Assembly: GCF_000619905.2 (NCBI RefSeq)
Contig: NZ_CP012371.1
Span: forward strand, 2,542,001 to 2,606,000
Reading direction: 5' to 3'
Length of the DNA: 64,000 nucleotides
Source: Nitrosospira briensis C-128
GTDB lineage: Bacteria; Pseudomonadota; Gammaproteobacteria; Burkholderiales; Nitrosomonadaceae
This document shows, piece by piece, positions 8,761 to 17,054 of the stretch. Numbering within the stretch: the first letter of the stretch is position 1; the number at the start of each line of letters is the position of its first letter. Position numbers and translations under genes: made by a program. The notes beneath the pieces were generated by a model, which saw only the letters and a program-made list of their open reading frames with translations, was not told the DNA's origin and made no database searches.

Positions 8761-8838
8761 TAAATCCGGTAGTTGACCGCTCATTTGATAAATCAATGAT
8801 TAATAATAATATTTCACCCGGTCCAACTACCGAATTTA
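8761..8838. mobile_element. Short MITE-like element (copy 1 of the AAATCCGGTA repeat family)
   Basis: A 78-bp element with terminal inverted repeats: TAAATCCGGTAGTTGACCG on the left, and TAAATTCGGTAGTTGGACCG read inward from the right. The centre is AT-rich (GATTAATAATAATATTTCA). Both ends and the AT-rich stretch match the two ends of the 382-bp element at 53644-54025, so this is an internally deleted form. It lies in the 373-bp gap (8528-8900) between the adaptor and outer-membrane factor genes, where I see no other gene. Confidence 0.75.
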
Positions 8839-8900
8839 GGATGATTTGCATCTGGCAAAATATCGCCGAGTCATTTCCGATGCATCGAGGATGACGAAAA

Positions 8901-10502
8901 ATGATGGAGTCCGGAAGGAAGGCGCGCACGTTATGGAATCGCCGAACGGAGGTCGATTCTGCGAACGTATGTTGGCTATTTTCTTTCTGGGGGAAGCGCA
9001 CGTTGGGCGGACTTTGCACAATCTGGCTACTGGCGTCGGCGGGTTGCGCCGTTGGACCTGATTTTGTCCGCCCGAAACCACCGGCGACTGAACGTTACGT
9101 ACCCGACGCGCAACCGGACGTGACCGTTTCTGTAGAGGACCAGGCGCAACATTTTGAACAAGGTGCGAAGGTTGCGGCAAATTGGTGGCATCTGTTCAAA
9201 TCCCCCAAGCTGGATGCCCTCGTGAAGGAAGCAATCGTCAACAATGCAAGCCTGCAAGCGGCACAGGCCGGCTTGCGGCAAAGTCAAGAGAATTTGCGGG
9301 CTGGTTACGGGGTATTTTATCCACAGGTAGATCTTGCTGGAGGTTTTGCTCGTCAGCGGTTCTCGGCCGCTCGTTTCGGCGCCAATACCAGCACCATCTT
9401 CAATCTCTTTACAATATCGACCACGGTGAGTTATGCACTTGACGTATTTGGTGGCCAGAGGCGGGCGGTAGAGGGCTTGGGTGCCCAGAGAGATATTCAA
9501 CGTTATACGGTTCTGGGCACGTATCTGGCCTTGTCCGGCAATATCGTGAATACTGTGATTGCCCGAGCGGGCTATGAGGCTCAGATTCAGGCGACGCGGC
9601 AGCTGATCGATTTACAGCAGGAACAAATCAAGATTACCGAAACGCAAACACGGGCAGGCACGGTTGCATATGTGAATCTGGTCAGCCTTAAAACCCAGTT
9701 GGCGGCGCTTGAAGCCACGCTTCCTCCGCTTGAGCAGAAGCGCAGCCAGGCTGAGCACCTGCTTGCCACATTGACTGGCCATGCTCCGGAACGAATAGCT
9801 TCAGAGATCGATCTGGCTGATCTCTCGCTGCCAATGGACCTGCCAGTGACCTTGCCTTCCGAATTGGTGCGCCAGCGTCCCGATATTCTGTCGGCCGAGG
9901 CTCAGGTGCATGAATACAGCGCCAATATCGGCGTTGCAACAGCGGAAATGTTTCCCAGCTTCACGCTGAGCGGCACCTATGGTCAGAATAGCCGGACTCT
10001 CCTGGATGTTTTCATGAGGAGCGGCAATTTCTGGAGTGCAGGCGCCAACTTCGTTGCACCGTTATTTCATGGCGGGACGCTGTGGTTGCATCGGAAGGCG
10101 GCAATCGACGCCTATAAGCAATCCCTTGCGAACTATCGGCAGACTGCCCTTGATGCCTTGGCTCAAGTGGCCGATATCCTGCTGGCGCTGGAGCATGATG
10201 CCGAGGCGTTGCGAAGTCAGTCGCAAGAACTCGAATTGGCACAGGAAACGATGCATTTGATACAGACCAACTACCAGGCAGGTCTGGTTAATTATCTGCA
10301 GGTTCTGATTGCCAACAGTCAATACTTTCAGGCGAGGATAAGCTATCTTCAGACACTGACTCAGCGTTTCCAGGATACCTCAGCCCTCTTCGTCGCTCTG
10401 GGTGGCGGCTGGTGGAATGCCGGCGGAAAGGAGCAATTGCCACGAAGCGGCGATGTATTATTCAATCTCGAGCCAACGCAAGAAGCGGATAAAGCACGTT
10501 AG
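8901..10502 (+). CDS. NodT-family outer-membrane efflux lipoprotein
   Basis: A 533-residue TolC-like channel of the NodT/OprM lipoprotein group. The lipobox LLASAGC is followed by AVGPDFVRP, the standard mature start of this family, and by two outer-membrane efflux (OEP) repeats. A duplicated block of long helices is visible (about 110-300 and 320-510), including LPVTLPSELVRQRPDI. The ATG at 8901 gives an unusually long leader (about 48 residues), so a later TTG near 9003 is possible. It probably serves the ABC exporter upstream. Confidence 0.9.
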   Translation: MMESGRKARTLWNRRTEVDSANVCWLFSFWGKRTLGGLCTIWLLASAGCAVGPDFVRPKPPATERYVPDAQPDVTVSVEDQAQHFEQGAKVAANWWHLFKSPKLDALVKEAIVNNASLQAAQAGLRQSQENLRAGYGVFYPQVDLAGGFARQRFSAARFGANTSTIFNLFTISTTVSYALDVFGGQRRAVEGLGAQRDIQRYTVLGTYLALSGNIVNTVIARAGYEAQIQATRQLIDLQQEQIKITETQTRAGTVAYVNLVSLKTQLAALEATLPPLEQKRSQAEHLLATLTGHAPERIASEIDLADLSLPMDLPVTLPSELVRQRPDILSAEAQVHEYSANIGVATAEMFPSFTLSGTYGQNSRTLLDVFMRSGNFWSAGANFVAPLFHGGTLWLHRKAAIDAYKQSLANYRQTALDALAQVADILLALEHDAEALRSQSQELELAQETMHLIQTNYQAGLVNYLQVLIANSQYFQARISYLQTLTQRFQDTSALFVALGGGWWNAGGKEQLPRSGDVLFNLEPTQEADKAR

Positions 10503-10544
10503 TGCGCCGGGAGGCCAACCAGGGGTAGGGGGATGAGAGACACA

Positions 10545-11250
10545 TACTTCGCAAAGAATGAAAGATAGCCATGAATCGTTGGTAGATGGCATTACCTCAA
10601 TCATAAGGAGGCAGCATATGTCATATGTATACAAGATCGTGGACTCGCCCATCGGCAAATTAAAGCTTGTCTCAAACGGATCAAAGCTCTCCGCAATCTT
10701 GTGGGAACACGATAAACCAAATCGGGTACGGCTTGGCCCGATGCGCGAAGAGAAAGACAGTCCGATTTTGGCAGAGACGGAACGGCAACTGAATGAGTAT
10801 TTTGCAGGGAAAAGAAACTGTTTTGAGCTTGAGCTCGACTTCGTCGGAACCGAATTTCAAAGAAAGGTTTGGGAGGCGCTGCTGACTATTCCTTTTGGAG
10901 AAACCCGCAGTTACCGCGAAATCGCAATACAGATCGGCAACGCAAAGGCAGTTCGAGCAGTTGGTGCTGCAAGTGGAAAAAACCCGATCTCAATTATTGC
11001 TCCCTGTCATCGCGTAATAGGTACATCTGGCGATCTCACGGGATTTGCCGGAGGACTCGGAACAAAAAAGCTGCTACTCACTTTGGAAAGTGGTGATACG
11101 TTGCAAACCGTAGCTTGAATGTGTCGCCCAGCTACACCACGAGCTGGAGGAATATGCCGATAGCGCATGTTCGCGCTGGCTTAAGTAGGTGGTCAGAGCA
11201 ATTCGGGATCAATCGAGTTCGACCCCATAGATTCCCATCCATAGATTCCC
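10545..11250. repeat. Roughly 700-bp direct duplication, left copy (ogt plus REP-like tail)
   Basis: This stretch recurs at 13605-14327 in the same orientation, offset by 3060 bases over the coding part. Similarity begins before the ogt ribosome binding site (TGAATCG-TGGTA-ATGGCA) and continues past its stop through a shared non-coding tail (TGTGTCGCCCAGCTACA, AGTAGGTGGTCAGAGCAATT). It ends in REP-like CGACCCCATAGATTC units. Confidence 0.9.
10618..11118 (+). CDS. ogt: O6-alkylguanine-DNA alkyltransferase, copy 1
   Basis: A 166-residue suicide repair protein that transfers alkyl groups from O6-alkylguanine (and O4-alkylthymine) to its own cysteine. The active site PCHRVIG has nucleophile Cys130 and His131. 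The helix-turn-helix region FGETRSYREIA and the recognition-helix arginine region (AVRAVGAA) are intact. The ATG at 10618 follows AAGGAGG and matches the start of copy 2. By manual count the coding region differs from copy 2 at about 18 positions, only two of which change an amino acid, apart from the last residues. Confidence 0.95.
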   Translation: MSYVYKIVDSPIGKLKLVSNGSKLSAILWEHDKPNRVRLGPMREEKDSPILAETERQLNEYFAGKRNCFELELDFVGTEFQRKVWEALLTIPFGETRSYREIAIQIGNAKAVRAVGAASGKNPISIIAPCHRVIGTSGDLTGFAGGLGTKKLLLTLESGDTLQTVA

Positions 11251-11399
11251 CTTTTTTCCGGTTGTATTTGATCTGGTGCGATTCGGCGCATCAGCTTTCC
11301 TGGCATTTTCAATGAGATGATCTATATTAAAAATAGCCAGTTCATGTGACGTGTTGGGTTTTTGATCTGGTTTGGAACTCATATTTGCGAGGGGGAAAA

Positions 11400-11663
11400 A
11401 TGGCGGAGCAACGTGAAAACTATAAGGGCCGGGAGATTATCCTTCGAACCGGAGCGGAAGCTTCTACCGCGAGAGCTACGGCAGGGATCAGAGAAGACGA
11501 AGCGGGCGCCGAGGGGACTGAACTATACATCGATGGGGAGCGAATCTTCACGGTGCGTGATGCAGGTGGAAAATATATTGCATCCGGCTTTGCCTTCGAC
11601 CCCCAACCTTCGCCAGTCGATTTAGCCAGGAAGATTATCGACTACAGGGAAACGGGGGAATAA
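11400..11663 (+). CDS. Small conserved-looking protein preceding tyrosinase
   Basis: An 87-residue cytoplasmic-type protein starting at the ATG after GCGAGGGGGA. It contains a beta-rich segment (ELYIDGERIFTVRDAGGKYI) and ends two bases before the tyrosinase ATG, so the two are co-transcribed. Many bacterial tyrosinases need a small helper for copper loading (MelC1 in Streptomyces). This protein has no obvious copper-binding His or Cys cluster and no similarity to MelC1 that I can see, so a helper role is inference from position alone. Confidence 0.7.
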   Translation: MAEQRENYKGREIILRTGAEASTARATAGIREDEAGAEGTELYIDGERIFTVRDAGGKYIASGFAFDPQPSPVDLARKIIDYRETGE

Positions 11664-11664
11664 C

Positions 11665-13152
11665 ATGGGGATCCGAAAAAACCAGTCCAGCCTGACAGCC
11701 GCCGAGAAAGCAGCATTCGTTGCTGCGGTGAAAGCGCTGAAGGCAAACGGCGACTACGACATGTTCGTTGCTCAACATCGCGCCGCCTTTATGGCTAGCC
11801 CCAATGATCCTGCGCACCGCGGCCCAGCATTTTTGCCGTGGCACCGGGAGTATCTTCGCAGGTTCGAGCTTGCTCTCCAGCAGATCGATTCAAGTGTTTC
11901 CATACCCTACTGGGACTGGACAGTCGACAGGACGGCGGGAGCTTCGCTTTGGGCCTCGAATTTCATGGGCGGCAATGGAACGGGCGCCAGCCGGCAGGTT
12001 ACCACCGGCCCCTTTGCTTTTTCGACCGGAGAATGGACGCTTACGGTCCGTGATCCCGGCGATACAACTACTTTTCTTACGCGCGCTTTTGGCGCAATGG
12101 GATCGCTGCCGACTCAGCAGGGTGTCAGTGCCACCCTGAATGTGGTTCCGTATGATTCCGCACCCTGGAACTCCAATAGCAGCACTAACACAAGTTTTCG
12201 TAATCGATTGGAATCGGTCATTCACAATCCGGGGCACATGTGGGTTGGCGGGTCGATGATGGCTATGTCATCTCCCAATGACCCGGTGTTCTGGCTGCAC
12301 CATTGCAATATCGATCGGCTATGGGCGGAATGGCAAAGGGAAAATCCTGCGGCAATTTATTTGCCGCCCAGCGGTACTCCCAATGTGGTGGCGGGTCACG
12401 GCAGGGACGATCCCATGCCGCCGTGGGACAATGAGGCGTCACCGCCTACGCCGCTAAGCGTTCTCGATCATCATGCGCTCGGCTATACGTATGACGATGA
12501 GGGGGTGGTGTCTCCAGAGGTCGTGCCCCTTACCGTGGGCGCGCCGGCTACCTCGGCCTCGATAGGGCAGGCAGGAGAAATTGATATATATAGTTTCGTC
12601 GTGACTACGCCAGGAAGCCATGTCATTGGAACGCAAGGTTCAACCGATGTGGTGACGGCCCTGTATGGCCCCAACGACATGGTGGCAATCATTGCTGAGG
12701 ATGACGACAGCGGACCAGGCGCGAATTCGCGGATTGAAAGAAATCTGTCGGCGGGTACGTATTATATACGCGTGCGACACTACAGCGGCTCATCAGTCGG
12801 GAGCTATAGTATCTCAGTAAGCGGATCGGCACCCCAGCCCGGTATCCCAACCATTCAGGTAAACGGTCCGGCAGTGCAGGGAACGATCTCTGCTGCGAAT
12901 GAGCGGGATATGTATGCATTCACGATAATGAATCCCGGCACCTATACAATCGAGACCGCCAGCAGCACCGACTGCTTCCTTACATTATTTGGTCCCGATA
13001 ATCCGGCCACATTCATCAGCCAGGATGATGATAGCGGTCCCGGAACCAATTCAAGGATTGCCGTCAACCTTGCGTCTGGCGTTTACTATGCCCAGGTCAG
13101 GCACTACAGCCCAACCGGCACGGGTTCTTACAGCATTTCGGTGAGAGACTGA
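11665..13152 (+). CDS. Tyrosinase-family copper oxidase with two C-terminal PPC-like domains
   Basis: A 495-residue type-3 copper enzyme expected to oxidise phenols or catechols to quinones. The CuA histidines are His38, His51 and His60 (HRGPAFLPWH at 51-60). The CuB histidines are His187, His191 and His213 (FWLHHCNIDRLW). PYWDWT lies between them. After about residue 285 come two tandem beta-sandwich repeats of about 105 residues, each with a DDDSGPG-NSRI block and a Y(Y)xxVRHYS...GSYSISV ending. They resemble bacterial pre-peptidase C-terminal (PPC) domains. No signal peptide is visible although such repeats are usually extracellular. It is flanked by the duplicated ogt genes. Confidence 0.93.
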   Translation: MGIRKNQSSLTAAEKAAFVAAVKALKANGDYDMFVAQHRAAFMASPNDPAHRGPAFLPWHREYLRRFELALQQIDSSVSIPYWDWTVDRTAGASLWASNFMGGNGTGASRQVTTGPFAFSTGEWTLTVRDPGDTTTFLTRAFGAMGSLPTQQGVSATLNVVPYDSAPWNSNSSTNTSFRNRLESVIHNPGHMWVGGSMMAMSSPNDPVFWLHHCNIDRLWAEWQRENPAAIYLPPSGTPNVVAGHGRDDPMPPWDNEASPPTPLSVLDHHALGYTYDDEGVVSPEVVPLTVGAPATSASIGQAGEIDIYSFVVTTPGSHVIGTQGSTDVVTALYGPNDMVAIIAEDDDSGPGANSRIERNLSAGTYYIRVRHYSGSSVGSYSISVSGSAPQPGIPTIQVNGPAVQGTISAANERDMYAFTIMNPGTYTIETASSTDCFLTLFGPDNPATFISQDDDSGPGTNSRIAVNLASGVYYAQVRHYSPTGTGSYSISVRD

Positions 13153-13284
13153 TCCTGCATTCCGCATTATCCTGGATAGAGCTCATCTGTTCTGTGTTTG
13201 CAGCGGGCAGCACAGGCTAAGTTCGGCCGTCAGCCGAGGAGAAATCGACGCCCTCTGAATGCATCTCCATAAGAGAAATAACTG

Positions 13285-13490
13285 ACGAGACGGCACGGCG
13301 CTACATTGTAACTCCTTGGAATGAAATGGCCCCCGAAAAGCGTCGCACGAGGGACCCGGCATCCCGTTTCGTGGTCGCACCTATCCCGCAGAAGGCACTG
13401 CTCCGCCCTGCGCGGTCGCATTCGGCGTCGTTGCGCCTCACCCCGCACTCCAAAAACCGCTCACTCCATCCGTCAAACTGCCGGCGTCGG
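13285..13490 (+). mobile_element. GC-rich dispersed repeat (copy 2 of the AAATCCGGTA family, one end eroded)
   Basis: In the 525-bp gap after tyrosinase. The run from the TTGTAACTCCTTGGAATG block through GCATCCCGTTTCG, GAAGGCACTGCTCCGCCC and CCAAAAACCGCTCACTCCATC to CGTCAAACTGCCGG matches the 53.6-kb element read on its minus strand. About 65 bases are missing in the middle. The AT-rich left terminus is not convincing here. I see no gene in this gap. Confidence 0.75.
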
Positions 13491-13604
13491 CCAGCGCGTG
13501 AGATAGGTGAGGCTGAAAATCATGGTACTTTGGCTGCTTTGCACAATAAAAATTCAAAAGCAAGAAACGCGTTTCTTGCTTTTGAACATGGATATATAGT
13601 GAAT

Positions 13605-14327
13605 GCGTATCTTGCAAAGGACGAAAAATCGTCATGAATCGCTGGTAAATGGCACTTTTTCAATAAGGAGGCGGTATATGTCATATGTATACAAGATCGT
13701 GGACTCGCCCATTGGCAAATTAAAGCTTGTCTCCAACGGATCAAAGCTTTCCGCAATCTTGTGGGAACACGATAAACCAAATCGAGTACGGCTTGGTCCG
13801 ATGCACGAAGAGAAAGATAGTCCGATTCTGGCAGAGACGGAACGGCAACTGAATGAGTATTTCGCAGGGAAAAGAAACTGTTTTGAGCTTGAGCTCGACT
13901 TCGTCGGGACCGAATTTCAAAGAAAGGTTTGGGAGGCGCTGCTGACTATTCCCTTTGGAGAAACCCGTAGTTACCGCGAAATTGCGATACAAATCGGCAA
14001 CGCAAAGGCAGCTCGAGCAGTTGGTGCTGCAAGTGGAAAAAACCCGATCTCAATTATTGCGCCCTGTCATCGCGTAATAGGTACATCTGGCGATCTCACG
14101 GGATTTGCCGGAGGACTCGGAACAAAAAAGCTGCTGCTCACTTTGGAAAGTGGTGATACGTTGCAACCGTAGTTTGAATGTGTCGCCCAGCTACAACACG
14201 AACTGGGGAACTGGGGCGGTAGCGCATGTCCGCACTGGCTAAAGTAGGTGGTCAGAGCAATTCCGGAATCAATCGAGTCCGACCTAGTCCGACCCCATAG
14301 ATTCGGAGTCCCACCCCATAGATTCCC
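13605..14327. repeat. Roughly 700-bp direct duplication, right copy (ogt plus REP-like tail)
   Basis: Same orientation as 10545-11250 and about 96% identical over the coding part by manual count. The tail after the ogt stop carries the same AGTAGGTGGTCAGAGCAATT block and ends in an expanded set of GTCCGACC / CCCCATAGATTC units. Confidence 0.9.
13678..14172 (+). CDS. ogt: O6-alkylguanine-DNA alkyltransferase, copy 2
   Basis: A 164-residue alkyltransferase, intact in all catalytic parts (PCHRVIG with Cys130). It differs from copy 1 by Arg43 to His and Val112 to Ala. A one-base deletion at the very end changes the C-terminus from LQTVA to LQP. It starts at an ATG after AAGGAGG. The great excess of silent over replacement changes between copies suggests both have been kept functional since duplication, or that gene conversion maintains them. 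Confidence 0.95.
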   Translation: MSYVYKIVDSPIGKLKLVSNGSKLSAILWEHDKPNRVRLGPMHEEKDSPILAETERQLNEYFAGKRNCFELELDFVGTEFQRKVWEALLTIPFGETRSYREIAIQIGNAKAARAVGAASGKNPISIIAPCHRVIGTSGDLTGFAGGLGTKKLLLTLESGDTLQP

Positions 14328-14457
14328 TGAAGCTAAGTTTGTACGGTTGGGAAGTGAATTCACCAATAGTGCGGTCGAAATTAGAATCCACCATCAGTGG
14401 TCGGTGGCCGAAGGTATCAAGGGGAAATTTCAACGTCCTGCCAAGAAGGAGTCGATT

Positions 14458-16023
14458 ATGAGTGTCATTCTTACTGATTTGATTAACGCGCGCAATAACA
14501 TAAAAACCCGCCGGGATACAGACGAACTGCTGCGTCGTACCGTTCGTCTCGCGGTCGCAATCTGGAATGATTGTGGTGGTGCTGACAATTTCACACACGG
14601 GGTCGAAGCCTTAAAGTACTTTCGTAACTCGTGCGATACTTGCGGAATCCGCGGACTGGAAGAATTCGAAAAAATTGGCGTTAGCGAGCGTGCTCGCATT
14701 AATGCACTGTGCACCATCGTAACGAACCCAGGGCCCGTGCTTGTGGAGTCTATCGATCTTGTTCTGAAGCATGCAGAAGCGTCGCGCACGGGAAAATTCT
14801 CGCATAAAAACGTTCAGCAACTGGATGCGGTTCAGGCGAAAGCGCTACAGAGCTATGAACACCAGCGGGGCCGTGTTTTTGTCTGTTCGGATATTCATTT
14901 GGGCACAGGAGAAGCAGGTCACGCGCAACTGCTGGAGGTGATGGGACTGTGCCAGGAAGGTGATACCTTAATCCTATTGGGCGATGTTCTAGATGCGTGG
15001 ATCTACGATTCCCCAGAGTCATCATTGAAAGCGGTAATCGAATGGTGGCAGTGGCTCTATTGGCGGCTCAAGGATTTAGCAGAGAACAACGTCATCATTC
15101 ACTACGTCATGGGAAATCACGATGCGTTTGTGTTTCCCTTGCATGCCAAAAACTCAGTTAAGCTTTGTAAGCGCTTGGTGGAAAAGAGTAATTTCCTCCA
15201 GTGCCTGGAGAATACTGTCGATAACTACAATCTTCAGAGTGTGGCCACGTTACATAGTGTGTTCATGTGGTGTCCAAAACCGCTTTTATCGCCAACGGCA
15301 TCTCAATCGGGCACGTGTGTTAACGAACCGATTCTCTTAACGCACGGTCACATGACCGAGTGGTGGTGGGCATGGAGTGCGGGAAGCGCAGAGGTGAACG
15401 TCTTCGCAGAGCGGCCCCTTGCAATGACTTCTATCGCAATGATTTCGTCAGCACTTCTACTCGACGCTCGTGAGACGGTGAGAGGTGTGTGGAAGTATCT
15501 TTCGGAGGGTATTCCGAAGGGTCGCCGCATGACTGATGTGGCTGCCCTTGTAACCTTGGAGACTCTTGAAGAGTACATCTTGACGAAAGGCATGCCGGAT
15601 GAAGAGTTCGTGGACTTTGTCGATGGCGCCTGGACGTATCTGCCGATGATGGCCGATCGCGTTATTCAGAGCAGCCGCATTGGGAAAGGAATAGAGCAAC
15701 TCGACCGGTGGTATAACAAACGCGATCTCGAAGACATACGCGTAGCACACGAAGTATATCTTGCACGTAATCAATACCAACAGCATTTCACGTTAAAAAA
15801 GGGAGAGATGAGGCGCACGCCTCTGACATCAACATACGGGTCGTACCGGAATTTCTGTCATTTAATATTTGGTCACTACCACCAACCGCAATTGATCGAG
15901 GAAGCAAGCGGTGCGAAGACAATTGATGACGGTGCGCTTCTGGATGGTAGGCCAGGGGTTATTACCGCACTACAGATCAATCCAAATGGGTCAATCGGAT
16001 TCTTACCAGGATTGAGTTCATAG
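14458..16023 (+). CDS. Calcineurin-like metallophosphoesterase with uncharacterised N-terminal region
   Basis: A 521-residue protein. From residue 140 it shows all blocks of the binuclear metallophosphoesterase fold: DIHLG (Asp145, His147), GDVLDAW (Asp176), GNHD (Asn220, His221), THGH (His296, His298) and GHYH (His473, His475). The layout recalls LpxH-type hydrolases but is over twice their length, with a long insert between the THGH and GHYH blocks. Residues 1-135 are helical and unlike anything I recognise. The ATG at 14458 follows AAGGAG; a longer frame upstream lies in repeat DNA. No signal peptide. Substrate unknown. Confidence 0.85.
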   Translation: MSVILTDLINARNNIKTRRDTDELLRRTVRLAVAIWNDCGGADNFTHGVEALKYFRNSCDTCGIRGLEEFEKIGVSERARINALCTIVTNPGPVLVESIDLVLKHAEASRTGKFSHKNVQQLDAVQAKALQSYEHQRGRVFVCSDIHLGTGEAGHAQLLEVMGLCQEGDTLILLGDVLDAWIYDSPESSLKAVIEWWQWLYWRLKDLAENNVIIHYVMGNHDAFVFPLHAKNSVKLCKRLVEKSNFLQCLENTVDNYNLQSVATLHSVFMWCPKPLLSPTASQSGTCVNEPILLTHGHMTEWWWAWSAGSAEVNVFAERPLAMTSIAMISSALLLDARETVRGVWKYLSEGIPKGRRMTDVAALVTLETLEEYILTKGMPDEEFVDFVDGAWTYLPMMADRVIQSSRIGKGIEQLDRWYNKRDLEDIRVAHEVYLARNQYQQHFTLKKGEMRRTPLTSTYGSYRNFCHLIFGHYHQPQLIEEASGAKTIDDGALLDGRPGVITALQINPNGSIGFLPGLSS

Positions 16024-16546
16024 ACAAGAATTCGGCAACTGCTCAGTCGGCAGCAATCGATTAGCTATGGAGACAACGAAATGATTGAAGCCTTCAGTCA
16101 ATAGGGTCACCCATTAGCCGCCTCCATATAAGTCTATAGGGTCAGACTCTGAGCTATCCCCACAAATTTAGGCAGATAATAAGCTTTTGATATAAGGATT
16201 GATGTGTTAGCGATTGCCATATGTGGCAGGGTGATAATCGAAACACCGGTTGTCGCAGGAGCAAACGCGCGAGAAAGATTAACGAATAAGGCTCGCGTTT
16301 GCTGGACGAATTGGTGAATCCACCATTCACGCGGGATAGCTCAGGGTCAGACTCCATTGACCATAAGATAACGGACTTGTCTGGCATTTTTATACTCCGC
16401 CCGCTGCGCGAACTTCCCGCATCCCTCATACATGCTTCTCTTTCGCCTGCCGCTCGGGCGATACCATAGTTAGCTCTGTGCTGACGCTATCGGCATTCTT
16501 CTTGACCTGCGTTAGAATAAAAAGGAGGCCCTTACAGAGAAACACG
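16024..16546. other. Gene-free stretch with REP-like GGGTCAGACTC units
   Basis: No convincing gene. GGGTCAGACTC occurs at about 16139 and again at about 16345, with a related TAGGGTCACCC near 16104. The reverse complement resembles the GAGTC-GACCCCATAGA units after both ogt copies. Such units commonly flank REP-associated transposase genes, but no transposase is readable here, so these look like orphan REP sequences. Confidence 0.5.
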
Positions 16547-16750
16547 ATGACAACAAATGATAAAAAAAATGAGATTACCGATCAATCTTTTAAAAATGTC
16601 GGCAAGCTCTTATCCAATCAATCGGTTCTCGGGGAACCTGAACCTTGGGAAAAGTGGGAAACCCAGCTGTGCTTGTGGAGCATAGGTATCGGTATCGCGG
16701 GACTTGTAATCCTGGGTGTTTTAGTAGACTTGTTCCTGCTTCCCGGATAA
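16547..16750 (+). CDS. Small single-pass membrane protein upstream of YeiH
   Basis: A 67-residue protein with a polar, charged N-terminal half and one membrane helix (about residues 42-64, from LCLWSIGIGIAGLVI onward). AAAGGAGG lies upstream, though farther from the ATG than usual (about 19 bases). It is followed three bases later by the next gene and belongs to the YeiH operon. Family unknown; an accessory subunit role is inference. Confidence 0.65.
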   Translation: MTTNDKKNEITDQSFKNVGKLLSNQSVLGEPEPWEKWETQLCLWSIGIGIAGLVILGVLVDLFLLPG

Positions 16751-16753
16751 CGG

Positions 16754-17053
16754 ATGAAAGCCGATCTGGAGGTCCGGTTGGTACATGATGGCGTCAACTG
16801 GATCGCATACCATCAAAGTTTCGAAGCTTGTGGCGAGACTTTGCTCAAACTGGACCAGGAACTGATCCGCTGTCTGCTGGATAGGCAATTATTCCCCGAG
16901 AATATTCACGTTACCGTATTCATGGTTTTTGACTATAACTGCATCCCGACCTGGATACGGCAGTACGCCTCTCATTACTTCAACCGCTACATCCGGTTGG
17001 ATTTGAAATCACCCATACTGAAAGTGCAGCAAACCGGAGCTGGAAATAAGTGA
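16754..17053 (+). CDS. Small hypothetical protein in the YeiH operon (DUF5395-like)
   Basis: A 99-residue soluble protein (HDGVNWIAYHQ near the start, then an alpha/beta pattern) lying between the small membrane protein and the YeiH transporter with almost no spacing. From memory it resembles proteins annotated DUF5395, but I cannot confirm this. No catalytic motif is evident. Confidence 0.65.
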   Translation: MKADLEVRLVHDGVNWIAYHQSFEACGETLLKLDQELIRCLLDRQLFPENIHVTVFMVFDYNCIPTWIRQYASHYFNRYIRLDLKSPILKVQQTGAGNK

Positions 17054-17054
17054 A

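Noticed and set aside
8540-8776. Rightward frame between adaptor and NodT genes
   Set aside because: No ribosome binding site, no motifs, and its end runs into the repeat element.
13321-13637. Rightward frames downstream of tyrosinase
   Set aside because: They translate the dispersed repeat (copy 2) and lack start signals.
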